Assembly: GCA_937905985.1 (NCBI GenBank)
Contig: CALCWC010000099.1
Location: 1 to 16,964 of the forward strand
DNA from: an uncultured Verrucomicrobiales bacterium
Lineage (GTDB): Bacteria > Verrucomicrobiota > Verrucomicrobiia > Verrucomicrobiales > Akkermansiaceae
Reading direction: 5' to 3'
DNA: 16,964 bases
Of this stretch, positions 6,271-13,344 are shown piece by piece. The notes beneath the pieces are model-generated. The model searched no databases. It worked only from the letters and a program-made list of their open reading frames with translations, and was not told where the DNA came from. A program made the position numbers and the translations under genes. Position 1 is the first letter of the stretch. Every line of letters begins with the position of its first letter.

Positions 6271-6612
6271 ATGAGAAAGGCACTCGTCTATGTGAAGGGA
6301 ACGGCGGCGGCGGAGCTCACGGAAACCGTGCAGCCCGGCGGCAGGGTGTACCGTCTGCGCTATCTGCCGGAGTATCTGGCGCTGCCGGATGCGGGGAGCG
6401 TCTGCATGGCGTTGCCTCGGCGCAAGAGGGCGTATGAGTCGGAGAGCCTGTTCCCGTATTTCGAGAGTATCCTGCCGGAGGGAGATTTCGCGCGGCGCGT
6501 GTGCCGGGAAGGGCTCCTGGACCGCGATGACCGCTTCGGTATGCTGCTGGCGCTGGCGCACACGGACGCCCTGGGTGATGTGACGGTGGTGGAAAGGAGG
6601 GATGAGGCATGA
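6271..6612 (+). CDS. hipS: HipS-like antitoxin (stand-alone HipA N-terminal domain)
   Basis: A 113-aa protein matching the N-terminal subdomain of HipA kinases. It has the Y-V-K-G start, a Y-R-L-R-Y-L-P-E strand, and the family block LFPYFESILPEG at 60-71, followed by a helix and LALAHTDALGDVTVVE at 93-108, equivalent to the usual GxDxxGAV ending. In the HipBST system of enteropathogenic E. coli this domain is a separate protein, HipS, that acts as the antitoxin of the kinase HipT. A good ribosome binding site, AAAGGGG (6257-6263), lies 7 nt before the ATG. Its stop overlaps the hipT start by 4 nt, implying coupled synthesis. It contains no tryptophan; in the family motif the residue after LPEG is often Trp and here is Asp. 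Confidence 0.85.
   Translation: MRKALVYVKGTAAAELTETVQPGGRVYRLRYLPEYLALPDAGSVCMALPRRKRAYESESLFPYFESILPEGDFARRVCREGLLDRDDRFGMLLALAHTDALGDVTVVERRDEA
6593..6600 (+). promoter_or_regulatory. Strong ribosome binding site of hipT
   Basis: AAAGGAGG ends 8 nt before the hipT ATG at 6609, inside the end of hipS. It is among the best Shine-Dalgarno sequences in the window, while most neighbouring genes have none. It fixes the hipT start and suggests efficient re-initiation after hipS. Confidence 0.75.
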
Positions 6613-7553
6613 ACGGGCTTCCCAAACACTACGCGCGCGCCCTGCGCGACAGGATGTTCGACGGCGCGGACGTGTGTCCCGTGCTGCCGTACGCCCAGCC
6701 GCCGAGCAAGGCGCGCGTGGACGGATTCGGCATGCGGCGCTCCTTTTCCTTCTCAGGCGCGCAGGACAAGTATTCCATGGTGCTGGACGGCGCCACGCTG
6801 CGCTACCGCAGGGACGATGAGCAGGGCGGGTACATCATGAAACCATGCCCGGCGGACGCCTACATGACGCACCGCAAGGACGCGCCCGCTAACGAGCAGC
6901 TGTGCATGGAGGTGGCGCGGCGCATCTTCCGCCTGCCCACGGCGGCGTGCGCGCTCTGCTTCTTCGGCAACGGCGAGCCCGCCTACCTCACGCGGCGGTT
7001 CGACCGCACGGCGGACGGTCGCAGCCTGCACCTGGAGGATTTTGCCGCCATCACCGGCATGCAGGGCGGCAACAGCGGCGCCAAGTACGCCGGAAGCTAC
7101 CAGGAGCTCGCCGATGCGCTCATGCGCGCCAGCGCCGCACCCAGGGCGGATGCGCTGCGCCTGTTTCGCATGGTGCTGCTCAACTACCTGCTCTGCAACG
7201 GGGATGCCCACCTCAAGAACTTCGCCCTGCTGGGGGAAACCAGCCGCTCCATGGTGCTGGCCCCCGCATACGATGTGATGAACACCCGCCTGCATGTGCA
7301 GGATGCGGACTTCGCTCTGGACAAGGGCCTTTTCGCGGATGCCCGCCCCGCCGCCGGCGGCATGGCCGCGCATTTCACCGATTGGGCGTGCGAGCTGGGA
7401 ATCGCAGAGGCAACCGCCCGCCGCATCATCCGGGCGGCATGCAACAGCCAGCCCCGCGTGGAGGCCATGGTGCAGGATTCCGCCCTCTCCCGAAAGGCTC
7501 AAAAAGCCTTCCTCCTCAGCATCCGCCCCAGGTTCAAGCGGCTCCATTGTTGA
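6609..7553 (+). CDS. hipT: HipT-like serine/threonine kinase toxin (short HipA)
   Basis: A 314-aa HipA-fold kinase without the N-terminal subdomain, which is supplied in trans by HipS. The glycine-rich loop is SFSFSGAQDK (45-54); S47-F48-S49 then G50 matches the Ser-x-Ser arrangement described as autophosphorylation sites in E. coli HipT. YIMKPC supplies the ATP-binding lysine (K78) and PANEQLCM a conserved Glu (E96). FDR at 131-133 follows a YLTRR strand. The catalytic loop is NGDAHLKNF (D199, N204) and the metal-binding Asp is D222 in APAYDV. All catalytic residues are present, so an active kinase is expected. E. coli HipT phosphorylates tryptophanyl-tRNA synthetase and HipA the glutamyl enzyme; the target here is unknown. 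It ends 22 nt before a 43-T tract. Confidence 0.92.
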   Translation: MNGLPKHYARALRDRMFDGADVCPVLPYAQPPSKARVDGFGMRRSFSFSGAQDKYSMVLDGATLRYRRDDEQGGYIMKPCPADAYMTHRKDAPANEQLCMEVARRIFRLPTAACALCFFGNGEPAYLTRRFDRTADGRSLHLEDFAAITGMQGGNSGAKYAGSYQELADALMRASAAPRADALRLFRMVLLNYLLCNGDAHLKNFALLGETSRSMVLAPAYDVMNTRLHVQDADFALDKGLFADARPAAGGMAAHFTDWACELGIAEATARRIIRAACNSQPRVEAMVQDSALSRKAQKAFLLSIRPRFKRLHC

Positions 7554-7573
7554 CGGACGATTGGGCGTGTAGG

Positions 7574-7619
<46 letters not shown>

Positions 7620-7679
7620 AAAAAAGTTCGCACAAAAAGGCTTTGGCCTGCTTATAAGGGTAAAACAACAAACTAAATT

Positions 7680-8114
7680 ATGACAACGTTCATCTTGTTT
7701 TTCAAACTTGCATTAATGTTCTTGCAATCCATCGTTTCCCTGACCGACGGCAGAGTGTTCCCCAATGAGCACGTTGTCGAGATTCATGCCGTCATCCCCG
7801 GTGAATCGGAGAATATTTCCCAACTTAAGGAAAAGGCGCTCGAACAAATCAGGCTAAAACGCAATGTCGTCAATATCACGGAACATGTCGACGCTGTCCA
7901 CAGTGTCGGTTTTGTGGTCGGGGCGTATTCCTCTCCCTGGTTGACCCCTCTTGAAAAATCGGTGCGCGGGATGTTGAACATCGGAGATGTGTATTACGAC
8001 AAAGCCGACAAGGTGGTGCTGGTCATTCCGCCCGGCGGCGCCAAGAAAGTCCGCTTCTTGTACGTGGAACTGGACGGCAACCTATATGAAGTGAGCTTGT
8101 ACGAGGGTGGTTGA
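7680..8114 (+). CDS. Orphan protein with hydrophobic N-terminus, AT-richer than neighbours
   Basis: A 144-aa protein of no family I recognise, from the ATG at 7680. Residues 3-20 (TFILFFKLALMFLQSIVS) form a hydrophobic segment that could be a signal peptide or membrane anchor. The rest looks like a small soluble alpha/beta domain: strands around HVVEIHAVIPG and VGFVVGAYSS, a charged helix at about 45-60 (SQLKEKALEQIRLKR), and C-terminal strands KVVLVIPPG and VRFLYVELDGNLYEVSLYE. Codon third positions are much less G/C than in all neighbours, which suggests separate origin. The gene follows the T43 tract and converges on the thioesterase gene. TATAAG at 7654-7659 may be a -10 box, without a clear -35. 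A role as a partner of the hip locus cannot be shown. Confidence 0.7.
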   Translation: MTTFILFFKLALMFLQSIVSLTDGRVFPNEHVVEIHAVIPGESENISQLKEKALEQIRLKRNVVNITEHVDAVHSVGFVVGAYSSPWLTPLEKSVRGMLNIGDVYYDKADKVVLVIPPGGAKKVRFLYVELDGNLYEVSLYEGG

Positions 8115-8135
8115 AGCCCTTTGTCATGGGCGGTT

Positions 8136-8540
8136 TCAATTGGCGCACTGCGCTGCCCACTCCTTCGGGATGCGGCAGGGGCGGCCCTGGGGCATTTGAA
8201 CCAGCGCCAGGCGCTGGCGGACGCTCACGCACAGCTTGTCGTCCTCCGCGCGGCGTATCTCGAAGCGGAAGTAGAGGGATGCTCCCTCTGCGCGCTCCAG
8301 GATGCCGTTCACGTGCATGTGGTCTGCTAGGAAGGCGGGGGAGTGGTAGTCCACCTCATGCCGCACCAGCACGGTGTGGCGGCCTTCCTTGGCCAGGGCG
8401 GCGTAGTCTATGCCCATGGCGGTGGCCATCTTGGTGCGGGCCTCCTCCACCCAGCGGAGGTAGGCCAGGTTGTGCACCACGCCGCCGCAGTCGGTGTCGT
8501 AGTACATCACTTGGTAATCGAGCGAGAATTGGGGTGTCAT
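8136..8540 (-). CDS. YbgC/FadM-type acyl-CoA thioesterase (hotdog fold)
   Basis: A 134-aa protein of the 4-hydroxybenzoyl-CoA thioesterase-like family, predicted to hydrolyse acyl-CoA thioesters in the cytoplasm. The signature YYDTDCGGVVHNLAYLRWVE (residues 13-32) contains the catalytic Asp (D17), the Gly-Gly turn and H23, followed by EEART at 32-36. RHEVDYHSPAFLADHMHV and LYFRFEIRRAEDDKLCVSV are the later hotdog strands. YbgC is often next to tolQRA, but here it is the last gene of the topB operon, 20 nt after the YwaF-like gene. The acyl substrate cannot be read from sequence. Confidence 0.88.
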   Translation of the reverse strand: MTPQFSLDYQVMYYDTDCGGVVHNLAYLRWVEEARTKMATAMGIDYAALAKEGRHTVLVRHEVDYHSPAFLADHMHVNGILERAEGASLYFRFEIRRAEDDKLCVSVRQRLALVQMPQGRPCRIPKEWAAQCAN

Positions 8541-8560
8541 GGCGGTTCAAGCGTATAGGT

Positions 8561-9259
8561 TCAATTCTCCGTCTTGTCGTGGACAAAGAGCATCAGGATG
8601 CGGAAGACTGCCAGGGCGGGCAGCTCCGCCCACAGGTAATACCAGGGCGCGGGCCCCAGGTAGTCCAGGATGGTGCCGGGCAGGGGGGCTCCCTGGGTGT
8701 AGCCGTAGTTGGTTCCCAGCCAGATGTTGACCGGGATGATGAGCACCACGTACAGGTTCATCAGCGCGAGGGTCCGCAGGTCGTCGTACCCGCGCGCCCT
8801 CCATCCGATGAGCACGGGAACGGCCAGCGCCACCACCATGAGCAGGCCGTGGGAGATGAAGAAGATGAAGAAGGGCAGGCTGGGGTAGCCATCCGCCATG
8901 GCGGGGGTGATGAGGGCCTGGATGCTGGCCGTGAGCACGGCGAAGTACACCAGCGCGCACGCCCAGCGCTTGCGCCACCACAGGGCGATGAACGCCACGA
9001 TGCTCATGAACGAGCAGAAGTGCAGCGGCATGTTGTAGCGCCATTCCCCGTAGGCATCGGAGAACGCGCGCCAGCAGAACTCGCTGATGAACTGGAGGGC
9101 GATGACGACCGCGATGACGCGGCAGATGCGGAAGCGCTGCTCCTGCGGCTTCCTGCTGCCCCACCACAGCACGGCTGCGGCGGCAAGCACGGTGAGCACC
9201 AGCGCCACGATGTGCGGGCTGGACCAGCGGATGAACGGATGCGTGAGTTCGGCTAGCAT
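8561..9259 (-). CDS. YwaF / TIGR02206-type integral membrane protein
   Basis: A 232-aa protein with about seven membrane segments. Family-like features are the MPLHFCSFMSIVAFIALW segment near residues 77-94, an ITPAM turn near 117-121, FFIFFISHGLLM at 129-140, and a C-terminal block with NYGYTQGAPLP, LDYLGPAPWYY and a final hydrophobic helix. These match the TIGR02206 (YwaF) family, related to eukaryotic TMEM164. No biochemical role is established for the bacterial members. It lies 13 nt after the transporter gene and 20 nt before the thioesterase gene. No Shine-Dalgarno sequence is visible. Confidence 0.82.
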   Translation of the reverse strand: MLAELTHPFIRWSSPHIVALVLTVLAAAAVLWWGSRKPQEQRFRICRVIAVVIALQFISEFCWRAFSDAYGEWRYNMPLHFCSFMSIVAFIALWWRKRWACALVYFAVLTASIQALITPAMADGYPSLPFFIFFISHGLLMVVALAVPVLIGWRARGYDDLRTLALMNLYVVLIIPVNIWLGTNYGYTQGAPLPGTILDYLGPAPWYYLWAELPALAVFRILMLFVHDKTEN

Positions 9260-9272
9260 GGTGGTGTAGGAA

Positions 9273-10259
9273 TTATGCGGATTCGTGGGTGGCGGCGCGG
9301 TGTTTCCAGATGGCGGCCAGACGCGCGCACACCATGAGCTGCACCTGGTGGAAAATCATGAGCGGCAGCAGCAGGTTGTTGTCGAAGTGCCCGAAGATGG
9401 CCAGCATGATGGGCGCGCCCACCGCCAGGCTCTTCTTGGAGCCGCAGAAGATGATGGCCACGCGGTCCGCGTGGTTGAAACGCAGCGCGCGGCACAGCCC
9501 GTACAGGATGAGCTGCACCAGCCCCAGGATGATGCAGCTGGCCGCCACCAGCCCCAGCAGGTGGAACATGCCGAGCTGCTGCCAGTAGCCGTTGGCCGTG
9601 GCGCTGGAGAACGCCGTGTACACCACCAGCCAGATGGTCGCCTGGTCGTTGAGCTTGATGAGCGCCGCATGCCGCTGCACCCGCGCGCGCAGCAGGGGCT
9701 GCGCCAGCTGGCCGCACACGAACGGCAGCAGCACCTGGCCGCAGATGTTGAGCACGGCATCCATGCCGATGGCCGCGCTGTCCACCACCGCCGTGGTGGA
9801 GAAGAGGATGCCCGCCAGCAGGGGCGTGGCAAACACGCCCAGCAGGCTGGACACGGATGCGGAGCACACCGCAGCAGACACGTTGCCGCCCGCCACGGAG
9901 GTGAAGGCAATGCTGCTCTGCACCGTGGACGGCAGGCATGCCACATACAGCAGGCCCGCAAACAGCGCGCCTCCCACCATCGGCTCCAGCACGGGCCGCA
10001 GCAGCGGAACCAGCAGCGGAAACAGGATGAATGTGGCGAACACCACCAGCCCTTGCAGACGCCAGTGCAGCAGCCCCTCCCATACGGACGCGCGCGACAG
10101 CTTCACCCCGTACAGGAAGAACAGCAGTACCACCGCCGCCTTCGTGAGCCAGGAGAACAGCTCCGCGCCCGCGCCGCTGCACGGCAGCAGTAGACCCAGC
10201 AGCACCGCCAGCACAATGCCCGTGGTGAAGCGGTCCAGCCTGCTCAGAAAGCCCGGCAT
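9273..10259 (-). CDS. Bile acid:sodium symporter-like (SBF-like, YfeH type) transporter
   Basis: A 328-aa polytopic inner-membrane protein with nine to ten predicted helices. It matches the SBF-like family (YfeH/SLC10A7 type). Two discontinuous-helix motifs are visible: LPSTVQSSIAFTSVAGGNVS at about 109-128 and FCGSKKSLAVGAPIML near 270-285. These form the crossing ion and substrate site in SLC10-related folds. The substrate is unknown; bile acid transport should not be assumed from the family name. The start is set by an AGGAGG 5 nt upstream. It stands 15 nt after topB in a four-gene operon. Confidence 0.87.
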   Translation of the reverse strand: MPGFLSRLDRFTTGIVLAVLLGLLLPCSGAGAELFSWLTKAAVVLLFFLYGVKLSRASVWEGLLHWRLQGLVVFATFILFPLLVPLLRPVLEPMVGGALFAGLLYVACLPSTVQSSIAFTSVAGGNVSAAVCSASVSSLLGVFATPLLAGILFSTTAVVDSAAIGMDAVLNICGQVLLPFVCGQLAQPLLRARVQRHAALIKLNDQATIWLVVYTAFSSATANGYWQQLGMFHLLGLVAASCIILGLVQLILYGLCRALRFNHADRVAIIFCGSKKSLAVGAPIMLAIFGHFDNNLLLPLMIFHQVQLMVCARLAAIWKHRAATHESA

Positions 10260-10264
10260 GGCGG

Positions 10265-10270
10265 CCTCCT
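10265..10270 (-). promoter_or_regulatory. Ribosome binding site of the SBF-like transporter
   Basis: AGGAGG on the minus strand lies 5 nt before the ATG at 10259-10257, in the 15-nt gap after the topB stop. Few genes of the window have so clear a site, and it confirms the chosen start. Confidence 0.7.
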
Positions 10271-10274
10271 ATCC

Positions 10275-13163
10275 CTACTTGCGTTCGGGGAACTCGTAGC
10301 TCACGCGGCCTCCGTTGGTGTCCAGCACCAGGTAGGCCTCGAACTTGCGCCCGGTCTTGCGGCTTACAAAATCCTTGATGAGCTCTGTCTTGCCCTTGGC
10401 CAGCAGCTGGGTCACCATCTCTTGCGTGATGGCCACGCTGCACATCTCGCGGCGGATGGTGAGCGGCTTGCGCGTCTTGCCGAAGGAGAGGCCGTCCACC
10501 AGCCACTCGTCCTCGTTCTGCAGCAGATCGTGCTCACCCTTGCCCTTGACGGTAACGGTTCCCACTTTCTCACTGCCGGCCTTGGATGCGGAGCGGCGTG
10601 CGGGGGCATCGTTCTCCTCCTTCTTGCCGCCTTCCTTCTTGGTGCGGCGGGGGGCCTTTGACTTTTCCTCGCGGGGCGGGAACTCCCAGCCCACGTTGCC
10701 CTTCTTGGCATCCAGCACCAGGTAGGAATCAAAGCTGCGGCGGGTGCGCTGGGAGACAAAGCCCTCAATGAGCTCGCTCTTGCCCTCGGCCAGCACTTTC
10801 ATCACGATTTCCTTGGTGATTTGCTTGCCCAGGATGGTCTTGGACATGGAGAAGCCCTTGGCATCGCTCCCGGTCTGGAAGTCCGGCACCATCCAGAATT
10901 TCTCGCTCTCCATCAGCTCCAGCTTGCCCTGGTCCTTCACGGCCACCTTGCCGCAGGAGGTCGCATCGCTCCGTTCATCCTTCTTCTCGTCGCGCTTGTC
11001 GTCGTCGTCGAAGTAGAACTCCGCCTTCCAGGAACCGCGCGCGGTCTTGGGCTCCACCAGCCGCAGCCCCGCGGAGAACGGCTTGCCGAACTTCGAGCGG
11101 AAGCCGTCCATCACCGGAAGCTCGCGCTGCTTAATGAACTTGGCAAGCTGGTCGTCGTTGAGCGACAGGCCGGCATGGATGCGGCGCAGGCGGAACTTGC
11201 AGTCCGGGTCTTTGCAGGTGACGGCGTCGATGCGGCTGGTGAGGCCCTTGGCGCCGCAGGCGGGGCAGGCTACCTTGAGGTCGGGGTTCTTGCCCTCTTT
11301 CATGAAGTTGCGCACGCAGTCGACGATGTCGGTGGTGTAGGAGCGGATATCCTTCATGAAATCCTTGCGCTTGAGCTTGCCGTTCTCCATCTGCTTGAGA
11401 CGGTACTCCCAGTCGCCCGTGAGCTCCGGGCTGGAGAGCGTGCTCACGCCAATCCTGCTCAGCAGGTCGATGAGGTCCATGCCGCGGCGGGTGGCCACCA
11501 GGTCTTTGCCGTCGCGTACAATGTACTCTTGGGAAATAAGGCCCTCGATGATGGCGGCGCGTGTGGCGGGGGTGCCCAGACCGCGCTCCTTCATGGCGTC
11601 CGCCAGGTCCTCGTCGTCCACCAGCTTGCCCGCCGTTTCCATGGCGGTGAGCAGGGTGGCTTCCGTGTAGGCTGCGGGCGGTTTGGTGGTGTCCTGCACG
11701 TCCTCCACCTTGGTTGCGGTCACGGTCTCTCCCTTGCCCAGCGGGCAGAGCTCGTCCTTTTTCCTCTTGTCGGTTCCGTAGAGGGCGCGCCAGCCGGCGG
11801 CGAGCTGCACGCGGCCGTGGGTGTGGAAGTAGTCCTTGGCCTTGGCGGTGGCCACCAGCGTGGTGCGCTCGGTGTCCTCGTACTCCGCGTTGGGCATGAA
11901 CACGCCCAGGAAGCGCTGCACCACCATGTTGAAGATTTTGGCTGCATCACCCGTGAGGTTGACGAAGTTGCCGGTGGGGATGATGGCGAAGTGGTCGCTC
12001 ACCTTGGAGCTGTCGAACACGCGCTTGGTGGGGCGGATGCCGCGGTCTTTGATGATCTGCTGCGCGAACGGGGCGTAGTCCTCCAGCGCCGCGCCTATTT
12101 TCTCCACGGTGCGGGTGGCCACCTTCAGGTAGTCGTTGGGCAGGTACTTGGAATCCGTACGCGGGTAGGTGAGCACCTTGTGCTTTTCATAGCACTCCTG
12201 CGCTATCTGCAGCGTGCGCTTGGCGGAGAACCCGTAGCGGTTGCTCGCCTCGCGCTGAAGGGATGTCAGGTCGAACAGCATCGGCGCCGGCATGGAAACG
12301 GGCTTCTTGGTTTCCAGAACGGTGCCCTCCTGGCCGCTGCAGCGCTTGGCAATCTCCTGCGCCAGCTCCGCGCTCCACAGGCGGTCGCGCTGCTTCTGCG
12401 GGGCCTTTTCGTCTTTCTTCCAGTCGGGGTCGAACCACTTGCCCACGTAGGTGCCGCCCTTCGCCTGGAACGTGGCGTGCACTTCATAATAGTCTTCCGG
12501 CTTGAAGGCGAGCACCTGCTTCTGGCGCTCCGCCAGGATGGCGAGCGTGGGGGTCTGCACGCGGCCCGTGGGGGTGATGTTGAAGCCGCCCGCGCCGGAT
12601 TGCAGCACGGTGAGCGCGCGCGTGCTGTTGAGGCCCACCAGCCAGTCGGACTCCGAGCGGCACACGGCGGCGTCCGCCAGGTTCTGCATCTCCTTGTCCG
12701 TCTTGAGTGAGTGCCACGCCTCCAGGATGGAATCATCCGTCATGCTCTGCATCCACAGGCGGCGGATGGGTTTGGCGATTTTGCCGAAGCGCACGATGTT
12801 GCGGAAGATGAGCTCACCCTCGCGCCCGGCATCGCATGCGTTCACCAGTTCCTTCACATCCTTGGAGCGCGCCAGCTTCAGCACCTTCCTCAGCCGGTCG
12901 TGCGATTTCTCGATCGGCTCCAGCTCCATGCTCTCCGGCAGCACCGGCAGGCATTCCATCTTCCACGGCAAGCTCTTTCCGTCGGCTGTCTGCGGTTTCT
13001 TCTGCTCTACCAGGTGTCCCACCGCCGAGGTTACTATCAGCGAGTCGTTGGAATAGCTCCCGCTCGCCTCGTCTCTCTTCATTTTTCCCAGCTCCTTTCC
13101 GAGCACGCGCGCCAAATCTGTCGCCACGCTGGGTTTCTCCGCAATGATTAGTGTCTTGGACAT
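10275..13163 (-). CDS. topB: DNA topoisomerase III (type IA) with C-terminal repeats
   Basis: Relaxes and decatenates DNA by passing single strands through a transient 5'-phosphotyrosine break. The start at 13163 (MSKTLIIAEKPSV, 962 aa) puts the TOPRIM strand at the N-terminus; a GTG 21 nt upstream would only add MSHHLRT. Visible elements in this numbering: TOPRIM Glu in AEKPS, DAGREGELIF (111-120), TPTGRVQTPTLAIL (197-210) and the catalytic Tyr about Y333 in LTYPRTDSKYL. KERGLGTPATRAAIIE follows at about 525-540. A four-Cys zinc element (C633, C636, C650, C655) follows the core. Three Toprim_Crpt-like repeats come next (about 668-720, 770-829, 905-962), the last two ending YLVLD...WEFP/YEFP and separated by a Lys/Arg-rich linker. 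First gene of a four-gene operon. Confidence 0.95.
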   Translation of the reverse strand: MSKTLIIAEKPSVATDLARVLGKELGKMKRDEASGSYSNDSLIVTSAVGHLVEQKKPQTADGKSLPWKMECLPVLPESMELEPIEKSHDRLRKVLKLARSKDVKELVNACDAGREGELIFRNIVRFGKIAKPIRRLWMQSMTDDSILEAWHSLKTDKEMQNLADAAVCRSESDWLVGLNSTRALTVLQSGAGGFNITPTGRVQTPTLAILAERQKQVLAFKPEDYYEVHATFQAKGGTYVGKWFDPDWKKDEKAPQKQRDRLWSAELAQEIAKRCSGQEGTVLETKKPVSMPAPMLFDLTSLQREASNRYGFSAKRTLQIAQECYEKHKVLTYPRTDSKYLPNDYLKVATRTVEKIGAALEDYAPFAQQIIKDRGIRPTKRVFDSSKVSDHFAIIPTGNFVNLTGDAAKIFNMVVQRFLGVFMPNAEYEDTERTTLVATAKAKDYFHTHGRVQLAAGWRALYGTDKRKKDELCPLGKGETVTATKVEDVQDTTKPPAAYTEATLLTAMETAGKLVDDEDLADAMKERGLGTPATRAAIIEGLISQEYIVRDGKDLVATRRGMDLIDLLSRIGVSTLSSPELTGDWEYRLKQMENGKLKRKDFMKDIRSYTTDIVDCVRNFMKEGKNPDLKVACPACGAKGLTSRIDAVTCKDPDCKFRLRRIHAGLSLNDDQLAKFIKQRELPVMDGFRSKFGKPFSAGLRLVEPKTARGSWKAEFYFDDDDKRDEKKDERSDATSCGKVAVKDQGKLELMESEKFWMVPDFQTGSDAKGFSMSKTILGKQITKEIVMKVLAEGKSELIEGFVSQRTRRSFDSYLVLDAKKGNVGWEFPPREEKSKAPRRTKKEGGKKEENDAPARRSASKAGSEKVGTVTVKGKGEHDLLQNEDEWLVDGLSFGKTRKPLTIRREMCSVAITQEMVTQLLAKGKTELIKDFVSRKTGRKFEAYLVLDTNGGRVSYEFPERK

Positions 13164-13203
13164 GGTTCTTAGGTGATGTGACACGCCGCGCCACGCTGGC
13201 GCT

Positions 13204-13230
13204 TTGTTGTCTTATAGACACAATTTTTTT
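13204..13230 (+). terminator. Terminator-like hairpin and T7 run upstream of topB
   Basis: TGTCT-TAT-AGACA (13208-13220), extended by TTG/CAA across one bulged T, is followed by seven T at 13224-13230. On the plus strand this has the form of an intrinsic terminator. No plus-strand gene ends here; the structure lies between the divergent topB and coiled-coil genes. It may stop antisense transcription, or be coincidental overlap with a topB promoter: on the minus strand TTGACA (13238-13243) and TATAAG (13211-13216) stand 21 bp apart. Confidence 0.3.
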
Positions 13231-13309
13231 AGCCTCGTGTCAAGCTTAAATTGCGTCATTGGCCATGCGCGCGCACGCAAGGTTTCGGTTTGTTTGACAC
13301 ACTCTTGGC

Positions 13310-13337
13310 TTGAAATGCGGGCGGGTTTTGATAGAAT
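13310..13337 (+). promoter_or_regulatory. Promoter of the coiled-coil - metF - TPR operon, leaderless
   Basis: TTGAAA (13310-13315) and TAGAAT (13332-13337) are separated by 16 bp, with an upstream TG (13329-13330) making an extended -10. Initiation would fall at about 13344-13345, that is, at or next to the ATG at 13345. The -10 box overlaps the alternative ATG at 13336, which rules that start out if this promoter is used. TTGACAC at 13294-13300 mirrors GTGTCAA at 13237-13243 and may be an operator half or an unused -35. Confidence 0.6.
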
Positions 13338-13344
13338 GGGGCGC

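Noticed and set aside
6271..7553. hipS and hipT as one HipA gene broken by a frameshift
   Set aside because: hipT has its own strong AAAGGAGG site and ATG overlapping the hipS stop, and the split falls at the domain border seen in real HipBST systems. A recent frameshift is therefore unlikely.
8111..9256. Plus-strand open frame of 381 codons after the orphan gene
   Set aside because: Composition is Arg/Gly/Pro then His/Asp/Glu-rich, and it lies opposite the thioesterase and YwaF-like genes.
10821..12710. Very long plus-strand open frame inside topB
   Set aside because: Shadow of the topB codon pattern; no domain, signal or ribosome binding site.
13164..13184. GTG start giving MSHHLRT before topB
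   Set aside because: Type IA enzymes begin right before the TOPRIM strand, which the ATG at 13163 provides; no ribosome binding site supports the GTG.
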